A DNA stretch of 64,000 bases, from contig CP136061.1 in assembly GCA_032622095.1 (NCBI GenBank), forward strand, positions 55,873,762 to 55,937,761, given 5' to 3'. Below the pieces are notes generated by a model. That model made no database searches. It was not told where the DNA came from and was given only the letters and a program-made list of their open reading frames with translations. Below are positions 21,846 to 32,608 of the stretch, piece by piece. Numbering within the stretch: position 1 is the stretch's first letter; every line of letters starts with the position of its first letter. This DNA comes from Siphonodentalium dalli (Eukaryota; Mollusca; Scaphopoda; Gadilida; Siphonodentaliidae). The position numbers were made by a program, and so were the translations under genes.

Positions 21846-22734
21846 CAAGCCTGAATTTAAATTTTAGTCTGACATTTGCCGAATGAGAGCCCCAGAGGGT
21901 GAATTTAGTGACGCTATCCCGCATAGCGGGTTAACATCACCAAATTCACCATCTGGGGACCTCATTCTGCTAAGGCCCAAAAAAATATATACCTGTGTTT
22001 CTGGTGACATGCAAGAAAAAAATAGGGGGGGGGGAGGTGGCTTTTCATTTTATTTTATTTTTTCATTTTATTTTCAACTTTGCGCAAAATAAATATGAAT
22101 ACCCCGAACTTCTTCTCCTTGTTTGTAATGTACAATAAATTTCAAAAACAAAGTACATAATATTAGAATATAGTGTAATTTATAGTTTTATTAAATAAAA
22201 CATGAATTTTTTTTTTTATTCGGCATGTTAGATTCAGCTGTGACCTAATTGAAGTGTGGTATAATTTCCAGTTTAACAGTACATGTGATGTGTCCGTTTT
22301 ATACAGAAATGAATCAGTTTACACGGAAAATAAAATCAGATGCGTACTAATTTTGCAAAATCAATAAAATGAAAACGGTCAGGGTGCCGGAATAGGGGCG
22401 GGTGGGTCACCAGAAACACAGGTCTTTTTTTTTTTGGCCTAACACCTCATCTTCTGGAAAGTAACTCTAGTCATATAAACATTGTTTTTAGTAACTTTTT
22501 CCCTTTTGTTGAGTTTCTATATCTTCTGATTTTCATTTGCAGAAGATAAAATGCATAATCAAGGTGACTAACTGGGGAACTTCAATCTGATCCTAGGTCT
22601 CACATAGCAGTTGAGGCCTCAGCAGAATGAGGTTCCCAGAGGGTGAATCTGGTGATGCTAGCCCACCGTCGTCACTAAATTCACCCTCTGGGGACCTCAT
22701 TCTGCAAATGACAGACACACTATTTCAAGGTTTG
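21846..22734. mobile_element. Family B, long form, minus orientation, with insert
   Basis: Ends CAAGCCTGAATTTAAA and TTTCAAGGTTTG. The spacer reads in the opposite sense (CACCTCATCTTCTGGAAAGT ... GGTCTCACATAGCAGTTGAG), so the whole element is inverted relative to the 15.4 kb copy. Its left arm/spacer junction is split by another MITE at 21977-22440. Confidence 0.75.
21977..22440. mobile_element. MITE nested in family B
   Basis: Inverted ends: CCTGTGTTTCTGGTGAC (21992-22008) and GTCACCAGAAACACAGG (22406-22422), each preceded outward by an A/T homopolymer (A-run left, T-run right). A G-run lies near 22025. Interrupts family B beside GGCC. No target duplication could be fixed because of the homopolymers; non-coding. 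Confidence 0.6.
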
Positions 22735-22817
22735 TCACTATTATAAATCCTGAAGTAGTAATCAGTCTTGTGAGACCCTGACATGCAACTGGAGTCAATG
22801 ATAATAAAAGTGATATA

Positions 22818-23030
22818 CAGTAATGCTCAGAGTAGTCGACTTCTTAACCACAGCAGAATTATGGGTAACTTTTCAGGATTTAGTCGGAAATATGGCTTGT
22901 TGCCATTCATCGGAAAGCTCTCAGCAAGAACATTCCAATGAATGGCAACAAGCCATATTTCCGACTAAATCCTGAAAAGTTACCCATAATTCTGCTGTAG
23001 TTAAGGAGTCAATTATTTAGAGCATTACTG
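22818..23030. mobile_element. Family A palindromic MITE, complete copy
   Basis: Flanked by TA. The right half of the hairpin tip is mutated (AGCAAGAACATTCCAATG), otherwise typical. Carries the TAATGCTC variant terminus. Confidence 0.85.
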
Positions 23031-23689
23031 TATGTCCTCACAAATAAATAAAACTTTGATCTATTGATCTACTAGTTCTAGCATTCATAAACCTACACTT
23101 GTAAAAACTAAAGGTGTAACTTTCCTTGTGGAACTGATAATATACCCCACATCCCCTCATCCAAAACTGCCCCTCCTCATTTGGGCAAGTCATTTTAAAG
23201 GTCGTAGTCAGGAAACAGTAAGTTATTTGAACATCCCAGCAAAAGAAAAATAGACAATTCCAATGTATACTTTTAGAACTCAAACATTGGAAGGTCTATT
23301 CTTTATTTTCAGGAATGTTCAGATGACATTCATGTAACCATGGATTACTGTTCATTCATTTGAAGGAATATCCAGATAATACTAATAGGCTCAAATCTGT
23401 CTGCAGAACTTAATAAATAGAAGATATTTAGTGTTTTTGAGTGGATACTGGAAATTATGTCATAAGAGATAAACAAATAAATAAATTCACGAATGACATA
23501 ATTATCTTTTTATTATATGCGTTTCCAAAGAAATTTGCCATTTACGATGATAAATGTTCTCACAATCGCCTTCTCGCTGCCTGTTCACTTCACCATCCGC
23601 AGAATAGAAAATATTCTTCTGTTTATTTCCCCCATAATTGTGTCGAATTTCAACATAATATGTTTATTACAATTATAATAATAACAGGA
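23031..23689. other. No gene recognised
   Basis: AT-rich. 23215-23290 resembles part of family D (AACATCCCAGC...CAATGTATACTTTTAGAAC). The 113-codon plus-strand frame at 23441-23782 has no motif or splice support. Confidence 0.35.
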
Positions 23690-24065
23690 AAGGATAACTA
23701 TGACATAATTACCCTGAACACAGATGCAAATGGTGATAACTGTGGACAGGCATGGCATAGCAAAGTCAACTACTGGATATAGAATGATTTATAGGATAAT
23801 AGTTTGTGTTTTGCAATGATTTGCATCCTTATTTTCATTTGAAAATGGATTACCTGAGTGGCCGAAAAACTGGCCAGTGGTAATGACATCGGAAATCAAT
23901 GACGTAATTTTTTCAAACAAACGCGACTTAATATAATAATTAACTTTGGGCAGGTATGGCTGTGATCGCATAGCGATGTCGACTGCTAGATATACCGTAG
24001 ACTGGTTTATATGATAAATGTTCATGGTTTCTAATTGACTGCATCTCTATCTTATGAATAGAATT
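23690..24065 (+). repeat. Diverged tandem duplication, ~215 bp period
   Basis: GGACAGGCATGGCATAGC...CAACTACTGGATATAG at 23742-23780 is echoed by GGGCAGGTATGGCTGTGATC...GACTGCTAGATATACC at 23948-23996. Following words (TTTGCATCC / ACTGCATCT) are also parallel. It looks like an old local duplication; no function seen. Confidence 0.45.
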
Positions 24066-24169
24066 ACATTTACATGATTCTATTGTATTATGTTTTAGAT
24101 ATAATTCTAAAAATAAATAAGACTTCCCTTGGTAAGGTGAAGTTCATTTTGAATTATATGAGACATCAA

Positions 24170-24345
24170 TCACAGAGGGCTTGAATATGGGGAGCTACGT
24201 CTGGTACAGATGGTGAAAATGGATGACTGATGCTCATTGCAGAACCGAAACCATTTCTTAATATAAACTGAGTACTGGAACTTCGTTGATGGTCTCCAGG
24301 AACACATGAGGATTTCGGTAGCGTTTGCTGAAAATCCTGAATTTT
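24170..24345 (-). pseudogene. Tyrosine recombinase N-terminus, truncated (DIRS)
   Basis: The minus-strand frame ending at 24170 contains SWRPSTKFQYSVYIKKWFRF, the usual opening of DIRS-type tyrosine recombinases (core-binding domain). About 40 codons later the homology stops. The catalytic R...HxxR...Y residues, which would lie ~200 residues further on, are absent. The preceding stretch (LMACQISGVSSKIQDFQQ, 24285-24375) is in another frame, showing a frameshift right at the junction. A functional recombinase would be needed for integration. Confidence 0.75.
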
Positions 24346-24414
24346 GGAACTGACTCCTGAGATTTGGCAAGCCATCAGCTGAAGATGCGGAAACAAAGGA
24401 TGTAATGTCAGTTT

Positions 24415-26214
24415 TCACGGAAGCCTCAACAGGTCTGCACGGATTGGTAGTAGACATGGATGGCTGGTCAAACTCAGCATCAACATCGAGAACCATGGTT
24501 GTGTGGGCCACACCGGTAGGATGATAAGACCGGTGGCCTGATCTTGTGTAATCTTTCGTATGCAGCGAGCGATTAAACTGAAAGGAGGAAACAGATAGCA
24601 TAACTTATAGTTTCCCCAATGTATTGTAAATGCATCAATGTGGCTGGCTCCCGGGTCTCTTTCCCAGGAGCAGTATGCCACCACCTTTGTGGTCAGGTGT
24701 GAAGCAAAGAGGTCAATTGTGGGGGAACCCCAAAGATTACAAATGTCAGTGAATACTTTGTCATTCAACTGCCAATCTAAGCGGTCATTAAATTGCCGTG
24801 AAGGTAGATCCGCCACATTAGTTGACCCAGGTATGTGTGAACTTGATAACCAGATGCCATGGGACTGACATAGTTCCCAAATTTGTATACTAATGTTATT
24901 GCACAGATATGATTTTACACCCCCCATGTTCTTGACATAGGTCATAGTTGTTGTACTATGTTAACACTAGAATGTGTTTTCCTATCAAATCGGAAATAAA
25001 GGCTTGGAGGCAAATTTTATTGCTAGGAGTTCCAGGCTATTTATGTTCATGCCACTCTCCTGTACGGACCAGCAGCCGCCAACAGAAACACCAGAAAGGA
25101 CAGCACCCCAGCTACTCATGCTGCTGTCTGTGTAAATTGTGATGTCGGGTGTCCTGTGTTCGATGCGACGCACTTGGGTCGCCACATTAGTTGTCCACCA
25201 TTGTAATTCGACCTTCATTGGGTCTGTGACAGCCATTTTAGCATCAAAATTGCCACATTTGTGCTGAAGGGCTTGTATTTTGTTTATTTCAAGCTGACGA
25301 TAATGTAGTTTTCCATACTCAACGGCTGAGAAGGTAGAAATTATCAGCCCAATAACTCCAGCCACAGCTCGGATTGGGGCATGATTGAACTTTAAAAGGT
25401 CAGAACAGGCCTGTTGTACCTTCAGCTTTTTCTCAGGTGGCAAATAAACGGTCATGGTGGCCGTATTGATAACATTACCAAGGTAAGTTATCTCCTGCGT
25501 GGGGATTGTTACAGACTTAGTTGGATGGATAACAAACCCCAGGCTAGTGAATAAGGAGCGAGTGGCATGAACATTTTCGATGCACAGTGACCTGGTGACC
25601 CCTACCAAGAGGGTGTCATCTATAAAACTTCTATTAGTGTAACCATCTGATCTCAACGTAGAAAAAACCAGGTTTTAACAGTTTTGTAAATATAACCTAG
25701 GTGCCGCCGCGTATCCATTAGCGAGTCAAGTATATTGATAAACTAGTTCCTTCCAGCGGAACCGAAAATATTTTTGATGTTGTTCAGCAAGATTCACGGA
25801 ATAATAAGCATGACGAATATCTATGGACGCCATGTACATGCGTGGTTTAATGAGAGACAGAGCAGACTCAAATGTCTCCATTTTAAAATAATGGTATGGC
25901 ACACATACTCATTGAATTTTTTCTAATTTAAAATCAGCCGAACTTCATTAGTTCCTGGCTTGGGCCGGTTGAATATTGGTGAAATAAATTGACCTGGAGT
26001 TTCGGGGACACTGATTATCACCCCTTGCCGTGCGAGCTTTTCAAGTTCAAGCTCAACCAGGTCAATCTCAGATGTTTTAACTTGATTTTGAACGTAATGC
26101 CCAATTTCCTGTGTTGGTGGGCCACACGCTCATCAAATTCAAGGTGACAATGCTGAACAACATCTAAAATAAATGGGTCACGTGTCAATAATTTCCAATT
26201 TTGACTCAAACAAC
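24415..26214 (-). pseudogene. Reverse transcriptase / RNase H of DIRS-like element
   Basis: Copies RNA to DNA in an intact element. On the minus strand the reading starts near 26214 with WKLLTRDPFILDVVQHCHLEF, then shifts frame to FISPIFNRPKPGTNEVRLIL (RT motif). Next come YHYFKMETFESALSLI and MASIDIRHAYYSVNL (first catalytic Asp, 25800-25830) and RFRWKELVYQYT followed by a stop. The 25656-24985 segment holds the FIDD box (residues 11-14, in place of YxDD), then RNase H with ITIYTDSSMSSWG (Asp 177) and NSLELLA (Glu 209). A further shift leads to HIPGSTNVADLPSR, supplying the last RNase H Asp. At least two in-frame stops and three frameshifts make it non-functional. Confidence 0.85.
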
Positions 26215-26272
26215 CTGCAAAAACTCTTCATTTTTACAGTGATCAGAAATACATGTATATAGTTCACATACC
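26215..26272 (-). other. Probable 58-bp spliceosomal intron in the DIRS element
   Basis: Minus-strand donor CAG|GTATGT at 26272 and acceptor TTTTTGCAG| at 26215. Without these 58 bases, a short upstream frame starting ATGTTCAACTCAG joins in phase to the start of the RT region (…GCLSQNWKLL…), the expected N-terminus. Introns have been reported in DIRS-like elements in general. The boundaries are inferred from splice consensus and reading frame only. Confidence 0.55.
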
Positions 26273-26291
26273 TGAGTTGAACATAGTGGAT

Positions 26292-27415
26292 CTATCTGCG
26301 AGCTGGGCCCTTGTGGCTCCCACGCCTGGAGTTTTTTCGCTCCTTTGGATACACGTATGGATGTGTTGAACTCGAACTTTGTCTTGAGTATTGGTGCATC
26401 TGCCCTGAGTGCCCTCTCATTCGTCCACCACAGACGCGGCCACGTGATGAGAAGTTTTGACGACCATAACCACTAGAACCCATCTTGCTTCCAAGTTTTG
26501 AGGTATCATCAATTTCCCGCGCCGTTTTTGATGCATCATCACCAAAGAGGAAATTTGTGTATGGTCTGGAATGTGTGCACATTTGTGCATATTCAGAGTT
26601 CAGATCCGGTTTCAACAGGTCGCGCCGGAACATGTTGAGTTGAAAATTGCCATGGCCGAGAACTGCCAACGCATCATTTATCTGGTCAATAACAGGACCA
26701 ACAGATGGGCAGTCAGTTTCCAACTGGGCAGCCGAATCTGTCACTTTTGCCAGTATAACGGCAGCCTTGATAACTGATGTTTCCACATTTTGGAGCTTAA
26801 CATCATGTGTGCGAACTGAAGGCGACAATAAGTCCCAAACAAGTTGATTTATTCGCACCATTTGGAGGCCTTCACAATTTTCAGGACGAGGATTTGTTTT
26901 GTCACGAGTCAGAGAAAGATATTGTTCTTCATCGATGCCTTTGCGAAACATATCAGTTAAAGATTCAGCAAGAACTGGCTCAATATTGGGGCCCAAAGCC
27001 TCCGGAGCCTCCCTCGATAGGGTCATCAACATGAACAATCGAGTCATCGGTGAATTCCGACCCATTACCATAGTATTCAGCGTCGCCCGAATATTCAAAT
27101 GTTTGGAAATTTTCCACAGTAACTAAACGATGGGCGATGTCGACTATTTTAGTTCCCTGTTCACTTTGGGTAGCCATAATCTGCTTTAAGTTGCGTAGAA
27201 TTTCTGCGCTCTGCGAGTCACTAGTTTTTTTTTCGGTTTTCCAATTTCGAGGCAACCGGTACCAAAGTGGCTTTCTGCTTTCCCTTTAATGGGTTGGCAG
27301 ATGAGTTTCCCTTCTTTAATGAAGGCAGAACATTGTCGGGAGCTGGTCTTATTTTGCCAACTGTGTTGGCATCAGCTTTTTCTAATGACGTAATTATTTT
27401 TTGAGAAAACACCAC
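26292..27415 (-). pseudogene. gag-like ORF of DIRS-like element, frameshifted
   Basis: Would encode the structural protein. Three minus-strand frames follow in order: 27415-27221 (lysine-rich start, MVFSQKIITSLEKADANTV), 27255-26980 (LRNLKQIMATQSEQGTKIV, acidic end), and 27098-26292. The last contains EPVLAESLTDMFRKG, NQLVWDLLSPSVRTHD and an R/G/S-rich tail (SSRGRVCGGRMRGHSGQ). The tail is a likely RNA-binding region; no CCHC zinc knuckle is seen. Two frameshifts, near 27230 and 27015, join the three parts. It is followed by stop TAG at 26292, then the short intron and RT. Its identity as gag rests on position and composition. Confidence 0.7.
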
Positions 27416-27471
27416 ATGTTTACCAATAATTATTTTTCGCGGCTGTCAAGCACAACTGAGGAGGTCTTAGT

Positions 27472-27520
27472 CCGCGCATGCGCAGCACTCCCCATATTCA
27501 AGGCCGATAGTGATTGGCTA
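27472..27520 (-). promoter_or_regulatory. Promoter-like motifs upstream of the DIRS gag
   Basis: CGCGCATGCGCA (27473-27484) matches the palindromic NRF-1 consensus YGCGCAYGCGCR exactly. ATTGG (27513-27517; CCAAT on the minus strand) lies ~30 bp further upstream. Both are just 5' of the gag start on the minus strand, so they could drive the element or be remnants of a host promoter. Sequence match only. Confidence 0.35.
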
Positions 27521-27745
27521 TCGAAATATAATTTGAAATATATTCCAATTTTGTCACACATGTACAACCCAGGGAATGTGGCGTTTTAAATGTACATGTA
27601 GATATCCAGGCTTTGAAGGGTTAAGGATTGTTCTTCATTAGGATGATTTCGGCGTCTGGGTAAGGTACATGTAGAATTTGGGCCAATCTTTAGTAGTTTA
27701 TAGCAAAGTTGTAAAATTTTGTAGAGAACAGTTACATGTACTTAC

Positions 27746-27908
27746 CTATAGGATGTCTGTTTCCGGATGGAAAAATGTCCAAATTTATCCAGAACTTCCT
27801 CGCCATCATCACTGTCCGACTTGGGGTCGGCGAAATCAACACGAAACTGCGGTGCTTCAGCCATGCTGGCATTAGTTGGAACATTGAAATGAAGGTTTTT
27901 CAGCTCAT
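27746..27908 (-). CDS. Candidate internal exon of an unidentified host gene
   Basis: Minus strand: acceptor TTTATCATTTCAG, then a 163-bp segment open in one frame, then donor GTAAG. It starts with 2 nt of a split codon, has 53 full codons and ends with AG of the next codon. The peptide begins ELKNLHFNVPTNASMAEAPQ, continues with an acidic stretch (DPKSDSDDGEEVL) and ends DKFGHFSIRKQTSY. Mixed charged and hydrophobic content, consensus splice sites at both ends and no repeat match make this the best host-coding candidate. An internal ATG could instead make it a first coding exon. No family recognised. The DIRS element lies in the downstream intron in the sense direction. Confidence 0.55.
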
Positions 27909-29461
27909 CTGAAATGATAAAATAAGGTGTGGTTCATGGTCATTCAGTCACAAAGTGCATGGCCATGTCATAATAATTTTAGGCCCTGTGAATTGGGGAA
28001 TTACAATCAAATCGAATCTTGAATCAAACAATGGGTGAGATTCTCGAAAATCAAAACAAATATCCAATTGGACATATACATGCATAAAACTTCGTTATCA
28101 AAATACGGTACCAGTTTCAGCGAACCTGGGTAACATAATGCCTGTTTTGTGAACATGCATTGAGAAAATAAGGTGAGTTCATGCTAAATTCAGTCACAAA
28201 GAGGCCATCATGATTATCATTGTATTGCCAATATTGGTACAGGAAAGACATCAAAGAGGGTTTCACAGGGAAATCACTCCACAGTACTTGCTATAGACTC
28301 ACTACAAGATAGATATATATCAGATATAGAGGATTCCAACCAGTTTTGTTGGGATATAAGATTTTATGAAACGAGTTTGATAAATTTGATTCACAACTAG
28401 AGCTTTTTAACAATCAAAATCTTTAAATGAAGCTGAAAAAAGCATGTAAAATGCAGACATGCATGCCATTGGCTGAGACGCTTCACAACCGTATACGACA
28501 GTATTGCATGCTCTGCCTTGCGACGAAACATATAGTCCCCCAATTTGCCTCTTTGTTTTTCTGCCTATTTTCGTTAGTGCAATGAAGTTGGACAATAATT
28601 TAACTTTAATAAAGTTAAACAAAGCAATTATTTTGCAATGTCTGGTATTGGTGTCATGTGCGGCATTTCTCAATATAATTAATCTGTGCCAAGTATCCCA
28701 GGGAAGCATGTAGCGATTACTCACTAGTGAGAGATAAGAAAATATCTAATGGATTTTTCAATGATATTATAGGGGTTTCAGCAAACCTGGTAACAAAAAA
28801 ACGGTTTTGTGAACCTTGGAAATTTAGTACCCAAAACTATGGGATAAAGACCGATTCAGTAGCAATACTATGTGCACTGAGGTAAATGAGGTATGCAATT
28901 ACAAGGGCATCTAATGGGTGATGGAGTGTGTTACAATGTAAAAGACCCATGAACTGCTGGAAGTTTCAGGTCCAAAAACATGTTCTCATCTCCATATTAT
29001 AAAAGTTTGTGTTTCGAAAATCAAGAACATTGTTTAATGAGGATTGTTCCCACTCGTTTCCAATATATCCAATGACTCGATTCCTACATTTGCGTGATCC
29101 GGTGAGAAATACACTGTATTACTGCCATGTTGATGGTAGATACTGATATGGTCCAAATAATTGCCGCAAGGCACCACTATGAGTATATATACTAATACAT
29201 ATTCATAGTGGTGGTATCGCACCAGGGGACCTGTGGACAAAAGTAGCGAGTTAGCCTAAAATTTCAGGCATTATTCTAAATGGACAATTAGTGAAACTTT
29301 GAACAAGGCATCTTCAACCTCGTGTTCTTTTTCACACACACAAGAATGCCAAGAATGGGGATTCAAAAATATTATCTCGAAGATTAGCAGGACCCTATCT
29401 CAAAGTCAGAACAAATTCTTTATGAATGTCTTCTGTTGTGTTGTCAGTGAAGCATACTGTC
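27909..29461. other. Probable intronic DNA with local repeats
   Basis: Related segments recur: AAAATAAGGTG...ATTCAGTCACAAAG near 27918 and 28165, and GTTTCAGC(G/A)AACCTGG near 28110 and 28775. No further exon found. The minus-strand 105-codon frame at 28407-28724 lacks motifs and splice sites. Confidence 0.35.
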
Positions 29462-29844
29462 CAAGTCTGGATATAGTGTGTTTGACATTAGCAGAATGAG
29501 GTCCCCAGAGGGTGAATTTAGTGACGCTATTCTGCATAACCTAGCATCACCAAATTCACCTTCTGGGAACCTAATTCTGTTTAGGCCTCAACTGCTATGG
29601 GAAACCTAGGATCAGATTGAAGTTCCCCATGGGGGATTTGAAGTTGGTGATGTTCACCCATTTGTTACCTCGATTATGTAATTTATCGTCTGCAAATTAG
29701 GGGATATTGAAACTGAACAGAAGGGAAGATGTAACTAAAACAATGTTTCTATAGATAGCTAGCCCACTGTGCGGGGTAGCATCACTAAATTCACCCTCTG
29801 GGGACCTCATTCTGCAAATGACAGATAAACTATTTCAAGGCTTG
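29462..29844. mobile_element. Family B, long form
   Basis: Ends CAAGTCTGGATATAG and TTTCAAGGCTTG. Two arms; the right arm lacks its outer half and starts at TAGCCCACTGTGCGGG. Flanks ATACTGTC and ATGTTGTC (6 of 8) are a decayed 8-bp duplication. Confidence 0.75.
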
Positions 29845-30097
29845 ATGTTGTCCGTTTTAAAGGTGGATGAAAAATCGTGCAGGGGTTTAATTTCAAATGG
29901 AAATCACTCTACTGCATAAAACCACCTGCCCCATGAAACAACTGGCAAACTATCCCAGACCCTTGCACCAGGTTACCTTCACTGTGCGCTGATGACAAGT
30001 CAGTGCCTATCGGGATACGACTTAGTAGCTTTGTATTTGCGAGACGGCTCATATTGGGCTAATGTGCTATGTACCTTAGCAACTGAGCAATCTAGGT

Positions 30098-30215
30098 CCA
30101 AGCATCACTAAATTCACCCTCTGAGGACCCCTAGGATCAGATTGAAGTCCCCCAGTTGAAGTAGGTGATGTTCACCGATTATATAGTCACCTCAATTATG
30201 CAATTTATTTTCTTC
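30098..30215. mobile_element. Family B fragment
   Basis: One arm piece (ATCACTAAATTCACCCTCTG) followed directly by spacer sequence (CTAGGATCAGATTGAAGT...). Both termini are missing. Confidence 0.6.
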
Positions 30216-30363
30216 ACATTCCATAAAGTTTAGATGAAGAAATTCCAACATTTTCCAGTGATAATTAGCAGATATGGAGGGGTCTCAACTATGGTGAACA
30301 AAGACAGATTCTTGATGCTTAAAGTCCTTCCGCTATCCTCAAAGTAATTGACTTGAAAAAAAG

Positions 30364-31011
30364 GGTGATACCCTGGTAATGACTGCGGTATTACCGGTAG
30401 TATACAGTATCCACAGCGGTAACAAGATGGTCACTACAATGGAGTTACAGTACCATGTGGGTATGATACTGCAGTCTATTAGCGGGTCGTCACACCATAA
30501 GTTGAAAAATGAATACGTCCACGAGGATCTCGTTAAGTTAACAGGTATAAAAAGAATCACTGCACTTGATGTTCAAACCTGCATGTGTAATGCCAATCAA
30601 TGCGGCCTGACACCAGGTGATGGGTGGAGTTTATAATTTGACAGCTGAAACAATTTGTCGGCAACTTCAAAGTGGCATAAAGTTCACGGTGTGCTACATT
30701 GTGGGGTACTCAGCTGGAAGATTACAATGAAGGGCAACTTCAAAGTCACATAAAGTTCATGGTGTGCTACATTGTGGGGTACTCAGCTGGAAGATTACAA
30801 TGAAGGGCAATCATATGTCCAATCATGTCACATTCACAAAAGTGCACAAGATTATTTATGTGTTTACTGTTGTAATTGTGACATTTCTATTTGAAATTTT
30901 GCTTTTAATTGTTTTAAATCCCGGTTGCATCGCAATTTAGAAATGGTAACCTATATGCGGTGAAGGTGGTTAACACAGTATATGTCACTGCGGTATTACC
31001 GGGGTGACACC
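30364..31011. mobile_element. Family J element, copy 1
   Basis: Ends GGTGATACCCTGGTAAT and ATTACCGGGGTGACACC are inverted repeats. Interior words (ACCGGTAGTATA, GTGTGCTACATT, CAGCTG) recur in inverse order at 60.40-60.88 kb. Contains a two-copy tandem duplication at 30660-30807. Open frame 30379-30636 is not supported as a gene. Confidence 0.6.
30660..30807 (+). repeat. 72-73-bp tandem duplication
   Basis: GGCAACTTCAAAGT...GGAAGATTACAATGAA is present twice in tandem with about three differences. It is a recent duplication inside the family J element. Confidence 0.85.
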
Positions 31012-31285
31012 ACGTTATATGTGGTCAATTACGTTATAGGTGGACAATTACTAAGTATAGATGTACATGATGGCTCATAAAATATCATCGTAATCGGCAC
31101 TGGTTCTGAAAATCCATTATGTATTATTAATGTTTATTTACATTATGTACCATCAAGGGGTTCCTAGTAAACTGATCAGAATATGCAGACAAGTTTGATG
31201 AATTGAAGAGATAAGAAGAAAATATGAGCATTCTCATCAGGTGATTATGTGTGGTGACTGGAATGTGTCTCTGGTGCTGATATTA

Positions 31286-31516
31286 ACTTCTGCAAATCAG
31301 GGGCTATAGAAACTGAACAAAAGGGAAAAAGTAACTAAAAAATTGTTAATTTGAGACAATAGGTTACCTCCCAGAAGAAGAAGCCTAAGCAGAATGAGGT
31401 CCGCAGAGGGTGAATTTGGTGTCCGCTAGTCCGCTGTGCGGGATAGCGTCACTAAATTCACCATCTGGGGACCTCATTCTGCAAATGTCAAACACACTTT
31501 ACTTTACCCAGGCTTG
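31286..31516. mobile_element. Family B, right half
   Basis: Spacer (TTCTGCAAATCAGGGGCTAT) and complete right arm ending CAGGCTTG. The left arm is absent, so the element is 5'-truncated or recombined. Confidence 0.65.
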
Positions 31517-31938
31517 ATCCTATCACTGTCCTTGACCATGTTTTACCGACATAAAGCAGTAACCTGAGAATGATGACGCGTCACTATTTATGTGAGATAT
31601 GGTCATAAAATGGATTTATAGCTGGATGTTCAATTGTGGTCAAAGGCTTTTAATGCAGAAACAATTATGGCCTCTCCCATATCCTCTTGTTTATATGATG
31701 GGAACTTCCTGAATGGAACTATCAATGAGGCACAATGCTAACATTCTACCTATATTTACATGTATGGTACAACAAGTGTTGTGAGATAATTAATTTTGCC
31801 AAGAAAAACAAGATAAACATGCTGAAATAGTTCCACCCAGGAGTGCACTCAAAATAATCTACAAAAGAATGATTTATTTTGGCTGGAGGAGAAAGTAATT
31901 ACGGTATGATGAGTAAGAGTATTGTCATTTTCATGGTC
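31517..31938. other. No gene recognised
   Basis: AT-rich DNA; nothing supportable on either strand. Confidence 0.4.
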
Positions 31939-31942
31939 TTAA

Positions 31943-32333
31943 CCCTTTACCCAACAGAAGGGCCCGGTGCCAATGCATTCTCTTATATATGCGAGTCGAC
32001 CATAGGTCGCCTCGCATATATAAGAGAATGCATTGGCTTAACACATTAAAAATTATAAAATTGTTAAAGAATGTAAGAAAAAATGGTAAAAAGTGTTAAA
32101 AAAAGATTTTGTTTAGGCCAATGCATTCTCTTATATATGCGAGGCGACCTATGGTCGACTCGCATATATAAGAGAATGCATTGGCACAGGGTTAACTGTA
32201 ACTATCACAATGTGGTCAAGGAGCCGGTTCCAATGATATCCATATTTGTATGGTTCTATTGAGACAGACCGAAGATATTTTAGGCTGTTGAAGCTTTATT
32301 TGGCCGGTTTTGGCCGTTCTGTTGGGTAAAGGG
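31943..32333. mobile_element. Family C TTAA element
   Basis: TTAA at 31939-31942 and 32334-32337. Ends CCCTTTACCCAACAG and CTGTTGGGTAAAGGG. Two hairpins, near 31970-32037 and 32116-32183, are essentially identical in sequence to the 10.95 kb copy, suggesting recent amplification. Confidence 0.85.
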
Positions 32334-32608
32334 TTAAACAGACATATGGCAGAGGTATCTCAAAACATACCCACGCGAAAGAGTTCCAAACAAACCCGTT
32401 GATATAGTGCTAAAAATGTGCATCCTGTTTCTTATATTTTTTGGTAAATTTAATTAAGATCATTTTGTTTTTGTCAGTTAAAATTTTCAATCAACAGTTC
32501 TGTTGCATAAAAATTGCATCTGATGACTATGGTAAGACCATCTAGAGCTGCACATGTCGTCCCTCTGAAAAGTTTATGGTACTACATGTACATAATTCTA
32601 ATGTTTAA

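Larger units (their letters stand above)
24166..27480 (-). mobile_element. DIRS-like retrotransposon, decayed, recombinase end missing
   Basis: Order on the minus strand: promoter-like start, gag, short intron, reverse transcriptase, RNase H, a linked domain (SRQFNDRLDWQLN ... PTIDLFASHL ... PPFSLIARCIRKI ... PVWPTQPWF), then the start of a tyrosine recombinase. This order and these motifs are typical of the DIRS order, which integrates with a tyrosine recombinase. The element has several frameshifts and at least three stops. It ends after about 40 recombinase residues, so the catalytic region is absent and it cannot move on its own. It sits in the same orientation as the candidate host exon at 27746-27908, ~270 bp beyond that exon's donor, apparently within an intron. 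Terminal repeats were not found. Confidence 0.85.

Noticed and set aside
22440-22620. Inverted spacer of family B as a flip event
   Set aside because: Because B has palindromic arms, the whole element in the opposite orientation explains the inverted spacer without a separate inversion.
23441-23782. 113-codon plus-strand open frame
   Set aside because: AT-driven composition, partly inside a local duplication, no motif, no convincing splice sites.
24638-25142. Plus-strand open frames over the retroelement
   Set aside because: Shadows of the minus-strand RT/RNase H sequence.
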